A stretch of 64,000 bases of DNA from Halichondria panicea (Eukaryota; Porifera; Demospongiae; Suberitida; Halichondriidae), in contig NC_087378.1 of the NCBI RefSeq assembly GCF_963675165.1, forward strand, positions 6,071,205 through 6,135,204, in the 5' to 3' direction. Below, in pieces: positions 12,665-24,028 of this stretch. Under the pieces are notes generated by a model that saw only the letters and a list, made by a program, of their open reading frames with translations, made no database searches and was not told where the DNA came from. Each line of letters starts with the position of its first letter. The stretch's first letter is position 1. Both the position numbers and the translations under genes were made by a program.

Positions 12665-13126
12665 ACGACGTCCTCAACATTGCGCATGCGTACAACCTTA
12701 ACTTTCATTACCCATGTTTAATACAACTCAGATGCATAGTGCCTAGATTTATCTCTGATGAGTTGAGTTGGACGGTGAGAGTTTCTCGAAGAGCTAGATA
12801 CCAAGACCAGGTTCTACCAGAAAGACAAGACTCTAGAACATTAGCGATGGCAAAGAAACGAGTTAGTCTACAAAGCGTGTGGAATGTGCCAACCATGCAT
12901 GCTTCTAAGACTCTATCTACATTTTGCTTGTGTTTGAGCAGAGATGCAAACAAAGGTTAGTCATATATGACATAGGAGGTATAGTTTTATAATAGAAGTT
13001 TAATAGTAGTCTCGAATTCCAGCCTCTTTTTGGAAAAGAGTCTGGTAAACTTCGTGTCAGCCCTTAGGCCACTCCAAGTGACTCTGGTTTCTGGTCCTGA
13101 AGTTTCTCATTGCATGCGGGCGGGCG

Positions 13127-13174
13127 ACTTTTCTCATTATGCCTCGGTGTGCATGCGCAAGCAAGGTATACGGT

Positions 13175-13205
<31 letters not shown>

Positions 13206-13715
13206 AGACTGCTACAGCTGCTCAAGGATCAATGAAGTGCAAGTAAGAGTTTCTATAGGCTTCTATAGTCCTATAGTCATGTTTTCTTGGATTTTAATTC
13301 GTGGATTTGCAAAATAATACTTCGTTCTCGAGTTATGCCTAGTTTTGCTTACTTGGAATGCCATTGCAGCCTTTTCAGAAGAGCACGTAGCCAAAATTGT
13401 TTACTGAGTGTTGCTACTCTACTTAGTAGTTAGCTCTGCACTAGAACGCTAGTTATTGGTAGCTGCAAGAGTGAGAAGAGAGCTGCAACTGCCAAGGCTC
13501 TGCTGACTTGCAGCCATTAATTTTAGACTTGAACTTTTGGCATCGATCGTTTTTAACAACAACCATCATCGATCATTACCCATTCTTTGGATTTTGCAAA
13601 TAATTATAATATGTGTGTATAAAAGCTAGCTTAGTAGCTTTATGTTATGTAGCTTTGGCACCTTCACCGAGGCATCAGCACCAGTGGTGCTTTCATTATA
13701 TCATTATTGGTTATC
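13127..13715 (+). repeat. Interspersed repeat X, copy 1
   Basis: It begins near ATGCCTCGGTGTGCATG and contains a TG microsatellite (13176-13205). The landmark TTTTCTTGGATTTTAATTCG is followed by TCTCGAGTTATG and a segment ending near ATCAGCACC. The same order recurs at 50640-51655 (plus strand) and, shorter, at 39285-39535 (minus strand). No coding capacity was seen, so it is probably a non-autonomous mobile element. Confidence 0.7.
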
Positions 13716-13728
13716 TTTATGAATATCA

Positions 13729-14030
13729 TTATGCACCTATCAATGCAAAGCCCCACTACCCCCCTCCCGTGACAAGGGGGGGGCTTTGTCAATTATGAGG
13801 TGCAAAGGACTCTCCCCGGGGCTATTTTATTTGACAAACCCCTGGCAAATACCCCGGGGCATGACAGTTGAACACAATAATAATTGCAATACTTTAGTAT
13901 ACAGACACATGCAGCTATGATATACTGACTTTACAAAGTTCCCACCCCCAGGGCTAGGTTTTACTAATAAAGCTCCCACAAAGCCCCCCCTTGTCGGGGT
14001 AGTGGAGCTTTGCATTGATAGGTGCATTAT
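13729..14030. mobile_element. MITE with long terminal repeats, ATGCACCTATC family
   Basis: The left end reads ATGCACCTATCAATGCAAAG and then CCCCACTACCCC. The right end is the inverse of the same sequence with few changes. The ends are about 302 bp apart, and the terminal repeats exceed 30 bp. The short interior is rich in CCCCGGGG-type palindromes. Confidence 0.75.
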
Positions 14031-14657
14031 CACACTCATGTTCTGACACTTGCAATTATTACGTACATGTATAGACACATAATTTTTGAGAAACTTACTG
14101 TTTGCATATTGATTAACTCTGTCACTCCAGTCTTTACGACTTCCTTCAGCTGTCCAGGTATTCTAGGGCACTATAGCGCCAATTCTAGCTATAGTTTAGA
14201 CTCTTAACGTGCTCTACAGTGTCTCTACATCAGGGGCGTTACTAGCAATGAGGCAGAGGAGGCCCTAATTGCCTCCTGTACAATTGAACTTCAAGTGTCT
14301 GTGACTCACCTCACCTTTTAATACACATGTAGCTCTGGCTAGCTAACTTCTGTATACCGTATTACTAGAATGTTTTGCAAACTTTGTGATGGTTGATCAA
14401 TTTGCAACAATAAAATCCGCAATATCTAAATTATTACTAGTAAAATACCCTTACCAGAACGCAATATTTAGATAGCAAAGGGCCACATTTTCTGCTGATT
14501 TGGCTCATTCGCAAAGGCATTCTAGTAATACCATAGATAGAAGAGAAAGAGATTGGCAGCGGAGTGCACTTCCGGTACCATCCGTGTTTCGCCTCGAGGC
14601 TTACTTCTAACGTGGGAGTCTAAACATGAATAATTCATGAGAATTGTTTTTGCCGTC

Positions 14658-14734
14658 TTTTTCTTCGCGTAAAAAACATTAAGGATTTCACCGACTGTGC
14701 GATCCTTTACGTGATGCCATGCATCTTCTTTATA
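14658..14734 (-). pseudogene. Fragment related to the giant Death-domain gene
   Basis: On the minus strand, 77 bp match the giant exon at about 55050-55128 with only a handful of mismatches and one base missing. The translation reads YKEDAWHHVKDRTVGEIL, against the identical stretch near residues 1017-1035 of the giant protein. The flanks show no further similarity. It is a DNA-level fragment of that gene or of a close paralogue. The 94-residue open frame around it (14522-14806) is otherwise unrecognised. Confidence 0.7.
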
Positions 14735-15366
14735 GTCATGTGTCAGAGCCTCTGTCAGAGGCTTTTTCATGCTTGTGTTCCTCCTATAGCACCTACAGTG
14801 CAACAACCAAAGAGAGTAGAACTTTTGTTTTTTTACGTTTTTGTCTATATCTTCTAAACTAAATGTGATTGAATCAATTTGAGTGCAGGTACTGAAAGTT
14901 CAACTATTGGCGCTTCCAGTGGACCACCACCTGTTACATCATATGACATCATCATTCCAAAATGGCTGCTAGAATATGTGTACATTAGAAAATATGTTAG
15001 GCATGGAACTATCTTATATGTTTGAGTTAAGGAAATTTGTTGTGCAAGTACTTCATTACCTTGCACATCTTTTGAGCTCCAGCGGAAGTGCTGGCTGTTA
15101 GTAGGTTCTGAGATACACAGAATTTTGTAAATTTTTAGTAGCAAATGTGATGCATTGATTTTTTGATAGTTAAGGTCTGATTTTTGAGGAGCATGTACTA
15201 CAATAGTATACTTTTCATTTGTGCTAACTTACAGGAGCTAGACCAGTCTCTTCTTTGCTAGAGCAGCCCTTCTTGTCAAAAATGGTGATTTTGCTTCATT
15301 TTGCTGCTCTTTGATGATTGATTGCTTATAATTATTATTCCGCTTACTAGTTGAATACCAAAGAGG

Positions 15367-15840
15367 TAATGCACTTGTCAAAGTAATGCCCCACCTCCCC
15401 CCTACCGGGGATAAGTGGGGATTAGTTGGGGATTAGACTTGAATTTGCTCCCCTACAGGTCAATTAAAGATCACATGATATCTGCCCACACTCTTCCTTC
15501 CAACAGTATACAGTGACAGCAAAATTTAATCCTGAAGCAATTTCTGCCTTGACTTCACTAGCTCTATAGGAGTAAGCTTATAGCTGTCAATGTAAGAACA
15601 TGTTTATATAGTGATTCTGTACTTGTTATCTTCTCGCTACAGTGAAACCATGAAGAAATAGCTATAGTGTGATACAATGCAGGTCTAATCCCCACATATA
15701 TAACCCCCATGTTGCACCAGGGGCTACCAGGGGATTAGACCAAATAAACACGCCCAACGGTAGGGGTATTAGATCATGTGATTGGTCTAATCCCCACCTA
15801 TCCCCAGTAGGGGTGGGGCATTAGATTGACAAGTGCATAA
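15367..15840. mobile_element. MITE, ATGCACTTGTCAA family, complete copy
   Basis: The left terminal repeat starts TAATGCACTTGTCAAAGTAA and continues TGCCCCACC. The right end on the other strand is TTATGCACTTGTCAATCTAA followed by TGCCCCACC. The interior is about 470 bp and shared with a truncated copy at 22372-22743. The end sequence resembles the element at 13729-14030. Confidence 0.75.
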
Positions 15841-15908
15841 CAACTCACTTTGCAGACACTAAAACCATAGATAAACGAACAGATATTGATTTATCTATGC
15901 TAAAACAT

Positions 15909-17003
15909 ATGGAATGCCATAGTGGACAATACTAGAGTTTGATTCCGATTGTTGATGGCGATTATCGATTTCCTTTCAAGTGATCGATTGTTGGAATCGA
16001 TTGCCACCATCGATTGTCATAGAGGAATCGATTGCAGGAATCGATTGCCACCATCGATTGTCATAGAGGGATCGATTGCCACAACCGATTGCGGGAATCG
16101 ATTGTAGAGTGGTAGAATCGATGTTTGGAATCGATTGCCACCATCGATTGCCATAGAGGAATCGATTGCAGGAATGCATTGCCACCATTGATTGTTGGAA
16201 TGGATTGTAGGAATGGATTCCGATTGTCGGTTGCCTTCCCAGCTGTCATAGAGGAATCGATGTGGTAATCGATCATAGGAACGGATTGTTGGAGTCAATT
16301 GCCCCTCTCGGCTCATTAAAAATTATGATTACAAAGTTGTTCATAGCACATGCCAGTACAATTTAATTATATTATCTTCGCAATCATTTAATCAACAATA
16401 ATAGTGTCATATTAACCAAGGTATATACGTACATAGACTCGATGAACTACTAGACCGATTCCTCTATGACAATCGATGGTGGCAATCGATTCCAAAGATC
16501 GATTCCACTATGACAATCGATGGTGGCAATCGATTCCTGCAATCGATTCCACTATAACAATCGATGGTGGCAATCGATTCCAACGATCGATCACTTGAAA
16601 GGATCGATGGTGCATGGCAATCGATTCCAAAGATCGATTCCACTATGACAATCGATGGTGGCAATCAATTCCTGCAATCGATTCCTCTATGACAATCGAT
16701 GGTGGCAATCGATTCCAACGATCGATCACTTGAAAGGATCGATGGTGGCAATCGATTCCTCTATGACAATCGATGGGCAATCGATTCCAACGATCGATCA
16801 CTTGAAAGGATCGATGGTGGCAATCGATTCCTGCAATCGATTCCACTATGACAATCGATGGTGGCAATCGATTCCTGGCATCGATTCCTCTATGACAATC
16901 GATGGTGGCAATCGATTCCAACGATCGATCACTTGAAAGGAAATCGATAATCGTCATCAACAATCGGAATCAAACTCTAGTATTGTCCACTATGGCATTC
17001 CAT
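15909..17003. mobile_element. Foldback element 1 with ATCGAT-array arms
   Basis: The outer terminal repeats are near-identical inverted copies of at least 65 bp (15909-15975 and 16935-17003), beginning ATGGAATGCCATAGTGG. Inside each is an array of short degenerate units built on CAATCGATGGTGG and CAATCGATTCC: 15950-16310 in one orientation and 16440-16935 in the other. A unique spacer of about 130 bp separates them. The unit order is irregular. Open frames across the arms are repeat artefacts. The overall design is that of foldback elements. Confidence 0.85.
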
Positions 17004-17175
17004 AAAAACAAAGTTAGTTATTACTTTTGGTTGCTATGTTGTGGAAGCAACATCTTACTAAAGGAGTCAACAAAAGTGAGAAAATCAGAGAGGCACATAA
17101 AGTTTGCCTTCAGTCTCTAATGACCATGCAACATCAGCTAGAAGTTTACATACATGTAGAACGAGTGCTACATTG

Positions 17176-17225
17176 GAACTTGACCAGGCGTTCTTTCAGA
17201 TAACGAAAGGCTGGTCTCGAGGTTA
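17176..17225. repeat. Degenerate mini-palindrome next to the P450 relic
   Basis: The sequence AACTTGACCAG...CTGGTCTCGAGGTTAA is an imperfect inverted repeat related to the TAGCCTCGA family. It ends just before the first recognisable P450 codon. Confidence 0.4.
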
Positions 17226-17226
17226 A

Positions 17227-18565
17227 GGTCCTTGGGGCCTACCAGTATTGGGCTACCTGCCCTTTCTGGGGCAAAAGAGGAATCTTACATTCAGTAATCT
17301 GTCCAAAAAATATGGAGAAATATTTCAGCTGAAAATAGGTAGTCGAAAAGTTGTGATCAGTGGAGAGAAAGCTATTCGAGAGGCTCTCTTGGATCGTGGA
17401 ACTACCTTCGCTGGAAAACCCGATTTTTACTCGTATGCTAAAAACGATGCGTTTGCGTTCTATGATTTTACTCCCAAATACCGTGCGTGTATAATGAACG
17501 AATTCTTTAAATCGCAGCAAACAGAGTTTCAGGGTATTGCACAGAATGCTGCTACGATGTTTGTTCTTTTTTTCCGTGTGACATGTACTATTATAGGCTA
17601 TGTTTGCTTTCATAAGCAATTTGATGCGAATGACAAGGATGTCACTGCTATTCTTGAGCTAGGAAAGCAGTTTGGAAACTTTATCATTTTTGGAGTGATC
17701 TGTGACTACTTGCCTTGGGCGAAAGTCCTTTTGAAAACAAAGCTGAAAAAGTTTGAAGCGTTTTCTAAAGAGTTGGCAGATTATTCTGACAAAATTTTTC
17801 AGATTCAAAGCGAAGAGGGTACTGGTAATTCTATGATTGACATCTTCAACCGAGTATATGAAAAAACAACAGACAATGAAACTACTTCGTTCAAATTTGA
17901 TGAGCCTACAGTGAGAAAACAAGTGTCTTCCTTGTTTGGTGCTGGATTTGCAACTACTGCAGTTACACTGAAATACAGTTTGATGATGATGGCTCTCTAT
18001 CCTGATGTTCAGAGAAACTTCATGAAGAGCTTGATCGTGTGGTGGGTAAGAATCGTTATCCGGAATTTACTGACAAAGACGATTTGCCTTACACTATGGC
18101 TGTAATGTCCGAGATCTTTGGTTGATCTCGGACATTAATCATGAGTGCTCTGAGTCTGACACATACAACTACTTGTGATACTGAGTTTCATGGATATATA
18201 TACTCACTTGCTAAACACACTCCAGTTATTTAACTACTACTCCATCAATCGAGGTGGTGATGTCTTTAAGAATGCTGACAAGTTTGATCCTGAGTGGTTT
18301 CTAAAAGAAGATGGATCATTTGACGCTGCTTTGGCTAAGTCGAGTGATCTTATTTGGACTCGGTCGGAGGCGCTGTGCTGGAGAAGAGCTTGGTCGTTTT
18401 CAGTTGTTTTTGTTTTTTGCAACTCTTCTACAGCAGTGTATACGATTGAGGAGCCCCCAGCCCACCCCCTGGATACTGCATGAGGATTACTATATTACTT
18501 TTGGAATAACACATGGTACAATCAAAGTGGTAGTTCACTCGAGGATTGAGGATATAGTTCAATGA
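17227..18565 (+). pseudogene. Cytochrome P450 (clan 2, CYP1/17-like) pseudogene
   Basis: The relic starts at the proline-rich hinge (GPWGLPVLGYLPFLGQ). The N-terminal membrane anchor is missing. Next come NLSKKYGEIFQLKIGS and FAGKPDF, typical of clan 2, then the I-helix GAGFATTAV, where the usual acidic residue before TT is alanine. Then come the meander ([19 protein letters not shown]) and the heme loop [10 protein letters not shown] (18353-18382) with its cysteine. Breaks are a frameshift near 18015, TGA at 18123-18125 in the K-helix region (MSEIFG instead of MSEILR-type), TAA at 18231-18233, and a frameshift near 18345. The segment after FDFTPKYR is also poorly conserved. An active enzyme would be a heme monooxygenase of the endoplasmic reticulum. 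No introns are apparent. Confidence 0.85.
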
Positions 18566-18776
18566 ATGTATTGACAGATAGCTATAGTCGTGACATTACA
18601 GACAGAGTTTATTTTTTGAATATGTTATATTGTTATATTATTATACCTTAATTATGATGCAAATATCTGCTTGTATATTATAGTGGCTATTTTATTCAAG
18701 AGTAATTAAATAATTCGTTCATTATCATGACATAATATAATTATAATTATAATTATGATGTTACACACAAAAAAAA

Positions 18777-20669
18777 TTAAGAATCAGAAATGTGTACATC
18801 TTCAGCATTAAAAAACACAGTTGAGCTAGTGGGAGAAAATACAGGGGACATAAGTTCCTCCTCGTGAGTTATACTATTATTCTTTTGTTGTATTAAAAAG
18901 TGACTTCTTGTGGCAGCCACTCCGTGAGTTGCTCGTCTGTGTCCTATTCTCACTGACACGCTACGGACATTTGTGCTCGGTGATATGTAACTGCTGTTGA
19001 TTCGCTCCAGATTTGTTAGGTCAACAGATTTTTGGGGCCACATAATCCTTGTTCTGTGGAGGGTATAGAAAAAATCATCATAAGTTCACCATACACAAAG
19101 AAGTAGTATATGCATGTAATAGAAATTGACCTTAAATAGTTTATTAGTACCACCCCAATCACAACCAGCAAACCGAGAAGTGGTAGGTAGTAGAAAGGCA
19201 ACAAAATCCAAGTCAGAGTTGAAATCCCGGAGTACAATTGACAAGCAGTAGTGGTAAGATTGAACTCAGTTATGGCATCAGGCAATGGGAATACAACGTA
19301 ATTGTCCTTTATGAGCTGGGTAGACTGCAACATCAATATAGCAGGAGAAAGTTTGAGAGTACGCATATCTCGAGTATATTGACTGCGATTGACTTGTAGG
19401 GCTGAAACAGTCCGTATATACACGGCCACCAGTATGCACACAATCAAGAGAGGTACAGCCTGCAATTAAGAGATACATTTCTTCAATTAAGCTCTTGTTT
19501 CATAGCAATATTACAATAATGATCTTGTACCAGGCTCTTAAAGTATAAGCATTTGTTGTAGCATGAACAGTTGTTGCCACAATGTACCAAACCACGAGGT
19601 AACAATGTCCCTAATATATATGTAGCACAGAGCCATGGAAGTGTTTAACAATGTGATCTAAGTACTCTTACGTTGGTTACTGGTAGAGGGACAATGAGTA
19701 ACAATAGCAGAAGTCTTCTTCCCAACTCCACACTAAACCACCACTTGAGGTCATCCTTGTAGCTCTCCTTCAATGGAGCAGAAATGTTCCTAAGCCAATA
19801 GAGACGTCTCTGCACATAGACAACAAACACAGTATTAGGCTAGTTAGGAAGCAGCTATACACAAAAAAGTATTTAAATCGACCCACAACTATAATCAATG
19901 GTTTCTAGGAGTCTCTCAACATGCAGCAACAGAACACTCAGTGTATTATGTTATGGAGCATGCATACTACATTCTGTTACCTTTGGGTACTTGTTGAGTG
20001 CTATAACTACTGTTAGGGGGATGAGAGCAAAACATAGCAACAACATAATGATGGCCACGATGCCCAGTGGAGCATGCCATCCAGTAAAACACTCGACTGA
20101 TCCATCCACAAACCATATCTGTACACGGGGAGAAAAAAACAAACACAGCCATTACACAATCAACTACAGTGTCTGAGTCTACATGCAGTCATGCAGTTAC
20201 GTACATTTCAGCAAAATAATCCAAGACTGATAACATTAAATTGATGCAGACTTGAAAGGCTTAAATAGACTTTCCTACTTACATACTCTCCGACAGTGTC
20301 GACGTATGGACAGTTGAGAACTGAGACTGAAGTGTGCACAACAGGAGTTTACAGTAGCCTCGACTCCAGCCCCGCCTTTCTCAGCGGCCTGGAATCGAGG
20401 CTAGAGTGTACAGTAGCAGGATAATAGACCACAGTCCAAATGCTCCAACACACGATATCTTGTCCTCCTGTGGCACACAGAATTGGATAATTGGAATTGG
20501 AATTATAATCACGATGCTTACCTAAGAATAAACAGAAGGGGTGGTGCCATTGCCATGGCAATAAAGATGGGGACGTAGCGCAGGAAGTATGCCACGACTG
20601 GGACATATTGCCATAGAGACAGAAGTCGTAGGGAAAGTAGAAACTCAGTGCACTCCCAATGAATACCAA
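18777..20669 (-). pseudogene. C-terminal part of a multi-pass membrane protein gene, disrupted
   Basis: Minus-strand exons are 20522-20669, 20283-20467, 19981-20118, 19672-19809, 19131-19459 and 18777-19053, all with GT-AG borders. From the third exon on, phases agree and the frame is open to the stop. Hydrophobic segments include FIAMAMAPPLLFIL, GAFGLWSIILLLYT, GIVAIIMLLLCFALIPL, RRLLLLLLIVPLP and PFYYLPLLGLLVVIGVVL. A hydrophilic tail of about 90 residues follows. The pattern DGSVECFTGWHAP...LKESYKDDLKWW recalls large receptor-like membrane proteins common in sponges; that link is from memory and no function is known. Breaks are a frameshift in the first exon, a phase mismatch into the second, and a mini-palindrome inserted in the second (20355-20403) that brings a stop. 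No upstream exons are visible, so the gene is probably 5'-truncated. Confidence 0.65.
20355..20403. mobile_element. Mini-palindromic element inserted in an exon
   Basis: The 49-bp element runs from TAGCCTCGACTCCAG to CCTGGAATCGAGGCTA. It is flanked by GAGTTTACAG (20345-20354) and GAGTGTACAG (20404-20413), a 10-bp target duplication with one mismatch. It lies inside the second exon of the membrane-protein relic. Confidence 0.8.
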
Positions 20670-20830
20670 CTGTAAATAATTATCTGATCTGACTTGCAGC
20701 ACAGCTTAGTGGTTGTCTCAGTACAGTCTTATTAACTCTGAATTCGTGGGAGAATACCTTACGTCACGATTGTGGGCTACATATCGCCCACGTTCATAAA
20801 AATCCTTGTGGATCACGCGATTTCCCAAAC

Positions 20831-20941
20831 CAGGCCTTACTTTTTCTTAACTGTACGCCCATTTCTTTCTTTGCTGCCTCACCATGTGTTTCTTATGATT
20901 TATGGATGAACAGTGACAACAGCAAGAAAAAGTAAGGCCTG
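20831..20941. repeat. Inverted repeat, 18-bp arms
   Basis: CAGGCCTTACTTTTTCTT at 20831-20848 is perfectly inverted at 20924-20941, with a 75-bp spacer. The right arm is followed by GGGAACGAGGCTAA, which resembles the end of the mini-palindrome family. Confidence 0.65.
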
Positions 20942-20973
20942 GGAACGAGGCTAAGTCCATAGATTGAAAAGGA

Positions 20974-21593
20974 AGGGGATTGGAAACGACCAGGCCTCCC
21001 TGTGTAAATGGTTAAAACACTCCGCGTTATGATTTCGCGCTCGTGATTATTTTTGTTTTGACCGTACTCTGGTTGTATTATTTCAACTGTTTCTGAGCTC
21101 TCCTATCTACTAGCGATCACTCAGAGGCTGGGAGGTTACTCTAGAGAAGTAAGTTTACACCACTGACAAGCCCTAACTTGTCTAAGTCCGCTGTCTTTAC
21201 TCTGTTTTTAGCTTTTGTTGAGTATAGCTTGAATTACTCCATGTCAACTTTTTTCTTTCCCTGCTGCAAAGCCTAAACAGCAAAAGACATTGCTTGACTT
21301 GGTTATTATGTATCTAAGTGCTATATAGAATGGTTTCATGCCATGGATAAGCTTTACTGTTCATAAACGTTTGCAGTATAGTCCTTCAAACTGCTTTAGT
21401 ATACTTTTAGACACACCACGGGCCTTGACCTCTCATGACTTCATAGTAAGGGCTATGTATTTCTTCTTTTATTGTTTAGTGATAGTGGTTGCGTTGCTTA
21501 GTCGACCTTTTAGAGCTATATTCTCTTTACTAACGCGGAGTGTACAGTATCTATGGTTTCATGCAAAAATTTTCGTTTCCAATCCCCTTCCTA
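20974..21593. mobile_element. Possible inverted-repeat element, GGAAGGGGATTGG ends
   Basis: GGAAGGGGATTGGAAACGA on the left is perfectly inverted on the right (about 21574-21592). A related end occurs alone at about 37888-37912. The interior shows no gene. The right end abuts foldback element 2. Confidence 0.45.
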
Positions 21594-21595
21594 CG

Positions 21596-22355
21596 GTGGC
21601 CCTGAGTGCTACTCTAGTTGATAGTTCATACTTGATAGTTCAAATGCCTAGTTGGTAGTTCGCAGTTGCTACTTGATAGTTCAACCGCGTAGTTGGTAGT
21701 TCGCATTTGCTACTTGATAGTTTAAATGCCTAGTTGGTAGTTCGCAGTTGCTAGTTGGCAGTTGGGAGTTGGCAGTTGGTAGTTAGTTGGCAGTTGGCAG
21801 TTGGTAGTTCGTGACCTTTAAACTTCGCAACGAACTAATGCCAGGAATTATTGCCTTCATTGATGGGGGCAAGCCCTACTTATACATTGTAGATCTATAT
21901 AGTGGACACACATTAGTGCCGTCTGAGGCCAGTAAACTTAAAAGACTACATGTATACATCTTGTACGCCAGTTAGCAAATGTTGTATATAGATCTTTGCA
22001 CTGCCTCTAATCTTTTAACCATAACTTTAAATGGCCTCAATAGAATCTAAGATTTGCCATGCAAAACTGTTTCCCCCCCCCCCTACCAGGAATATAGGTG
22101 CATGGGGATTAGACTTGAAATTACCTCCCTACCTAGATGTGTAGACTCTACATATAAAGATTAATATTGCCGTCTTAGGCCAGCTAGATCTATTGGTGTC
22201 AGTATCATAATTTAAAAGCAGGCTAATTATTGTTGCAAAGTTTAAGGTTACGAACTACCAACTATACCAACTCCCAACTGCCAACTGCCAACTCCCAACT
22301 GCCAACTCCCAACTGCCAACTGCCAACTACCAACTAGAGTAGCACTCAGGGCCAC
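21596..22355. mobile_element. Foldback element 2 with heptamer-array arms
   Basis: The outer inverted repeat is GTGGCCCTGAGTGCTACTCT followed by AGTTG. Inside, the left arm carries AGTTGGT/AGTTGGC-type 7-bp units, irregular at first, up to about 21810. The right arm (22255-22340) carries the inverse units CCAACTG. The centre of about 420 bp contains a fragment (about 22068-22140) resembling the ATGCACTTGTCAA MITE interior. No open frame was found. Confidence 0.8.
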
Positions 22356-22371
22356 GTACCTCAATCTATGC

Positions 22372-22743
22372 TAATGCACTTGTCAAAGTAATGCCCCACC
22401 TCCCCCCTATGGGGGATAAGTGGGGATTAGTTGGGGATTAGACTTGAAGTTGCTCCCCTACCTAGGGGAATTAGACAGATCACCTGATGCATGCATTGGG
22501 TCAAAGGTCAATTAAAGATCACATGATGTCTGCCACACTCTTCCTTCCAACACATGCTGAGTACAGTGAGAGCAAAATTTACAGTTTATTGATCCTGAGC
22601 AATCTCTGCCTTCTTAACTTCACTAGCTCTATAGGAGTATAGCTGTCAATATTTATATAGTAATTCTGATACTTCAAATAATCTGTTTATCTTTTCGCTA
22701 GAGTGTGATACAGGTCTAATCCCACATCGCCCCCATGTTGTAC
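22372..22743. mobile_element. MITE, ATGCACTTGTCAA family, right-truncated copy
   Basis: The left end and interior match 15367-15740. Similarity ends near GCCCCCATGTTG, and no right terminal repeat follows. Confidence 0.7.
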
Positions 22744-22909
22744 TATAGTCTGGCCCCAGACCACTCCCTTGCACGTGATCTGACATTCTCTGGATACCTC
22801 CCTCCATCATTGTCAGCATCATAGTAAGTGGTCCAGAAGATACCTTATAGTGTGTTTGCATGATGGGCTTTTTGTACAACATCCTTGTGATTGCCACACT
22901 CAGTAGTTA

Positions 22910-23115
22910 GGTGACAATGTATACTGTGCTAGCACTAGCCGTATGATAGCCATGCCGGTGGTGAGGGGACAATGTCTAATGTGTGCTAGCACTAGTCATG
23001 TGATAGCCATGCTGGTGGTGAGGGGACAATGTCTGATATGTGCTCTAGTGTCTTATGATTGTCAATAGTTGGGGGCAATGTCTGGTATGTGCTAGCACCA
23101 GCCGTGTTATAGCCA
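22910..23115. repeat. Tandem repeat, about 62-bp unit, roughly 3 copies
   Basis: Units contain GACAATGT, GTGCTAGCACTAG and GATAGCCATG, then GGTGGTGAGGG. The third unit is degenerate. Confidence 0.7.
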
Positions 23116-24028
23116 TGTGATTTCAATGTATGTGGTAGCGCATGAGTAGCATGCAATTTACCCCATGATTGGCTTTCCCTCTTTTACCATGTTGCCAGTT
23201 TTTTTGCGTGTTTTTTGCTCGGAATTTGCTACTGGTGCACTGTACACCTGGAACTGTGTGGCCTCCGTTTGTTTGCTTACTTGGATGCACAAGTTCATTA
23301 ATTTTGGCTTCCTGAATAGACGGACTCCCTAGTGGTCAGGGGTTTCTATGACAATACTACACCTCTCAAAAAAATAATGTACCAAAACAGAAATTTGGTT
23401 GTGAGTACAAAGCTTGATTTCAGCTGCTTAGTAAATTGTTGTGTACTACAATTATAGTTAATTAACATGTACCTACAGAGACACCTGTTTAGTGCATGCA
23501 GTCACGGACTAACATTACAGGTACGTGTGGCCAGCTAACACAGTAAAACACATGCTATTGCAGGCTTTGGGACCTATTACATTGTAACCAGCTGTGTTAT
23601 ATTGAGGGTGACCCCTGATGTTATCGTGTGGTAGTTGTATTACTGCATGTAGGATATGAGTCTGTCAATTCCACGGCTGATCTCATGGTAACCATAGAAT
23701 GTGTGCCCAATACAATTGTTCGATATTTTTAGCCTCTTTGAGAATGACATAGTTAACTGGACAGTGCTTGTGATTGACCTCTAGGGAAGTGGAAGCTTTG
23801 AGCTGTGAAATAGGATACTGCCTTAGTAACATGTGATTGTTTTGGAGCACTTCCTATCAGTACTTTACCCACCCACTCATTTCCACTAAACCAGGTGAAC
23901 CAAAACTGCCAGAGGCACATTACGTGCGTACAACATGCGCAACGTTCAGGCTATGAATATCATTAACAACCTGTTCTGTTAATGACCTCCAGTATAATCC
24001 TGACCCTAGCCAATTTGTATGAGTCTAT

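Larger units (their letters stand above)
1..12665. repeat. Segmental duplication, copy 1
   Basis: Positions 1-12665 align almost base for base with 24051-37080, with a few percent substitutions and scattered indels. The homology is already running at base 1, so the true left edge lies outside the window. On the right it stops at about 12665, in the promoter of the second ankyrin gene. Large differences are a 172-bp stretch present only here (10869-11040), about 575 bp present only in copy 2 (30503-31077), and about 90 bp near 3085-3175 missing from copy 2. It may be a real tandem duplication or two haplotypes assembled in series. Confidence 0.95.

Noticed and set aside
10310..12960. Plus-strand open frames opposite the ankyrin genes
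   Set aside because: They are shadows of the minus-strand genes; they vary where the real proteins are conserved.
15950..16935. CRISPR-like look of regularly spaced repeats
   Set aside because: Units are degenerate, spacing is irregular, arms are inverted, and the genome is eukaryotic.
15976..16936. Several overlapping open frames on both strands
   Set aside because: They are translations of the ATCGAT arrays in the foldback element.
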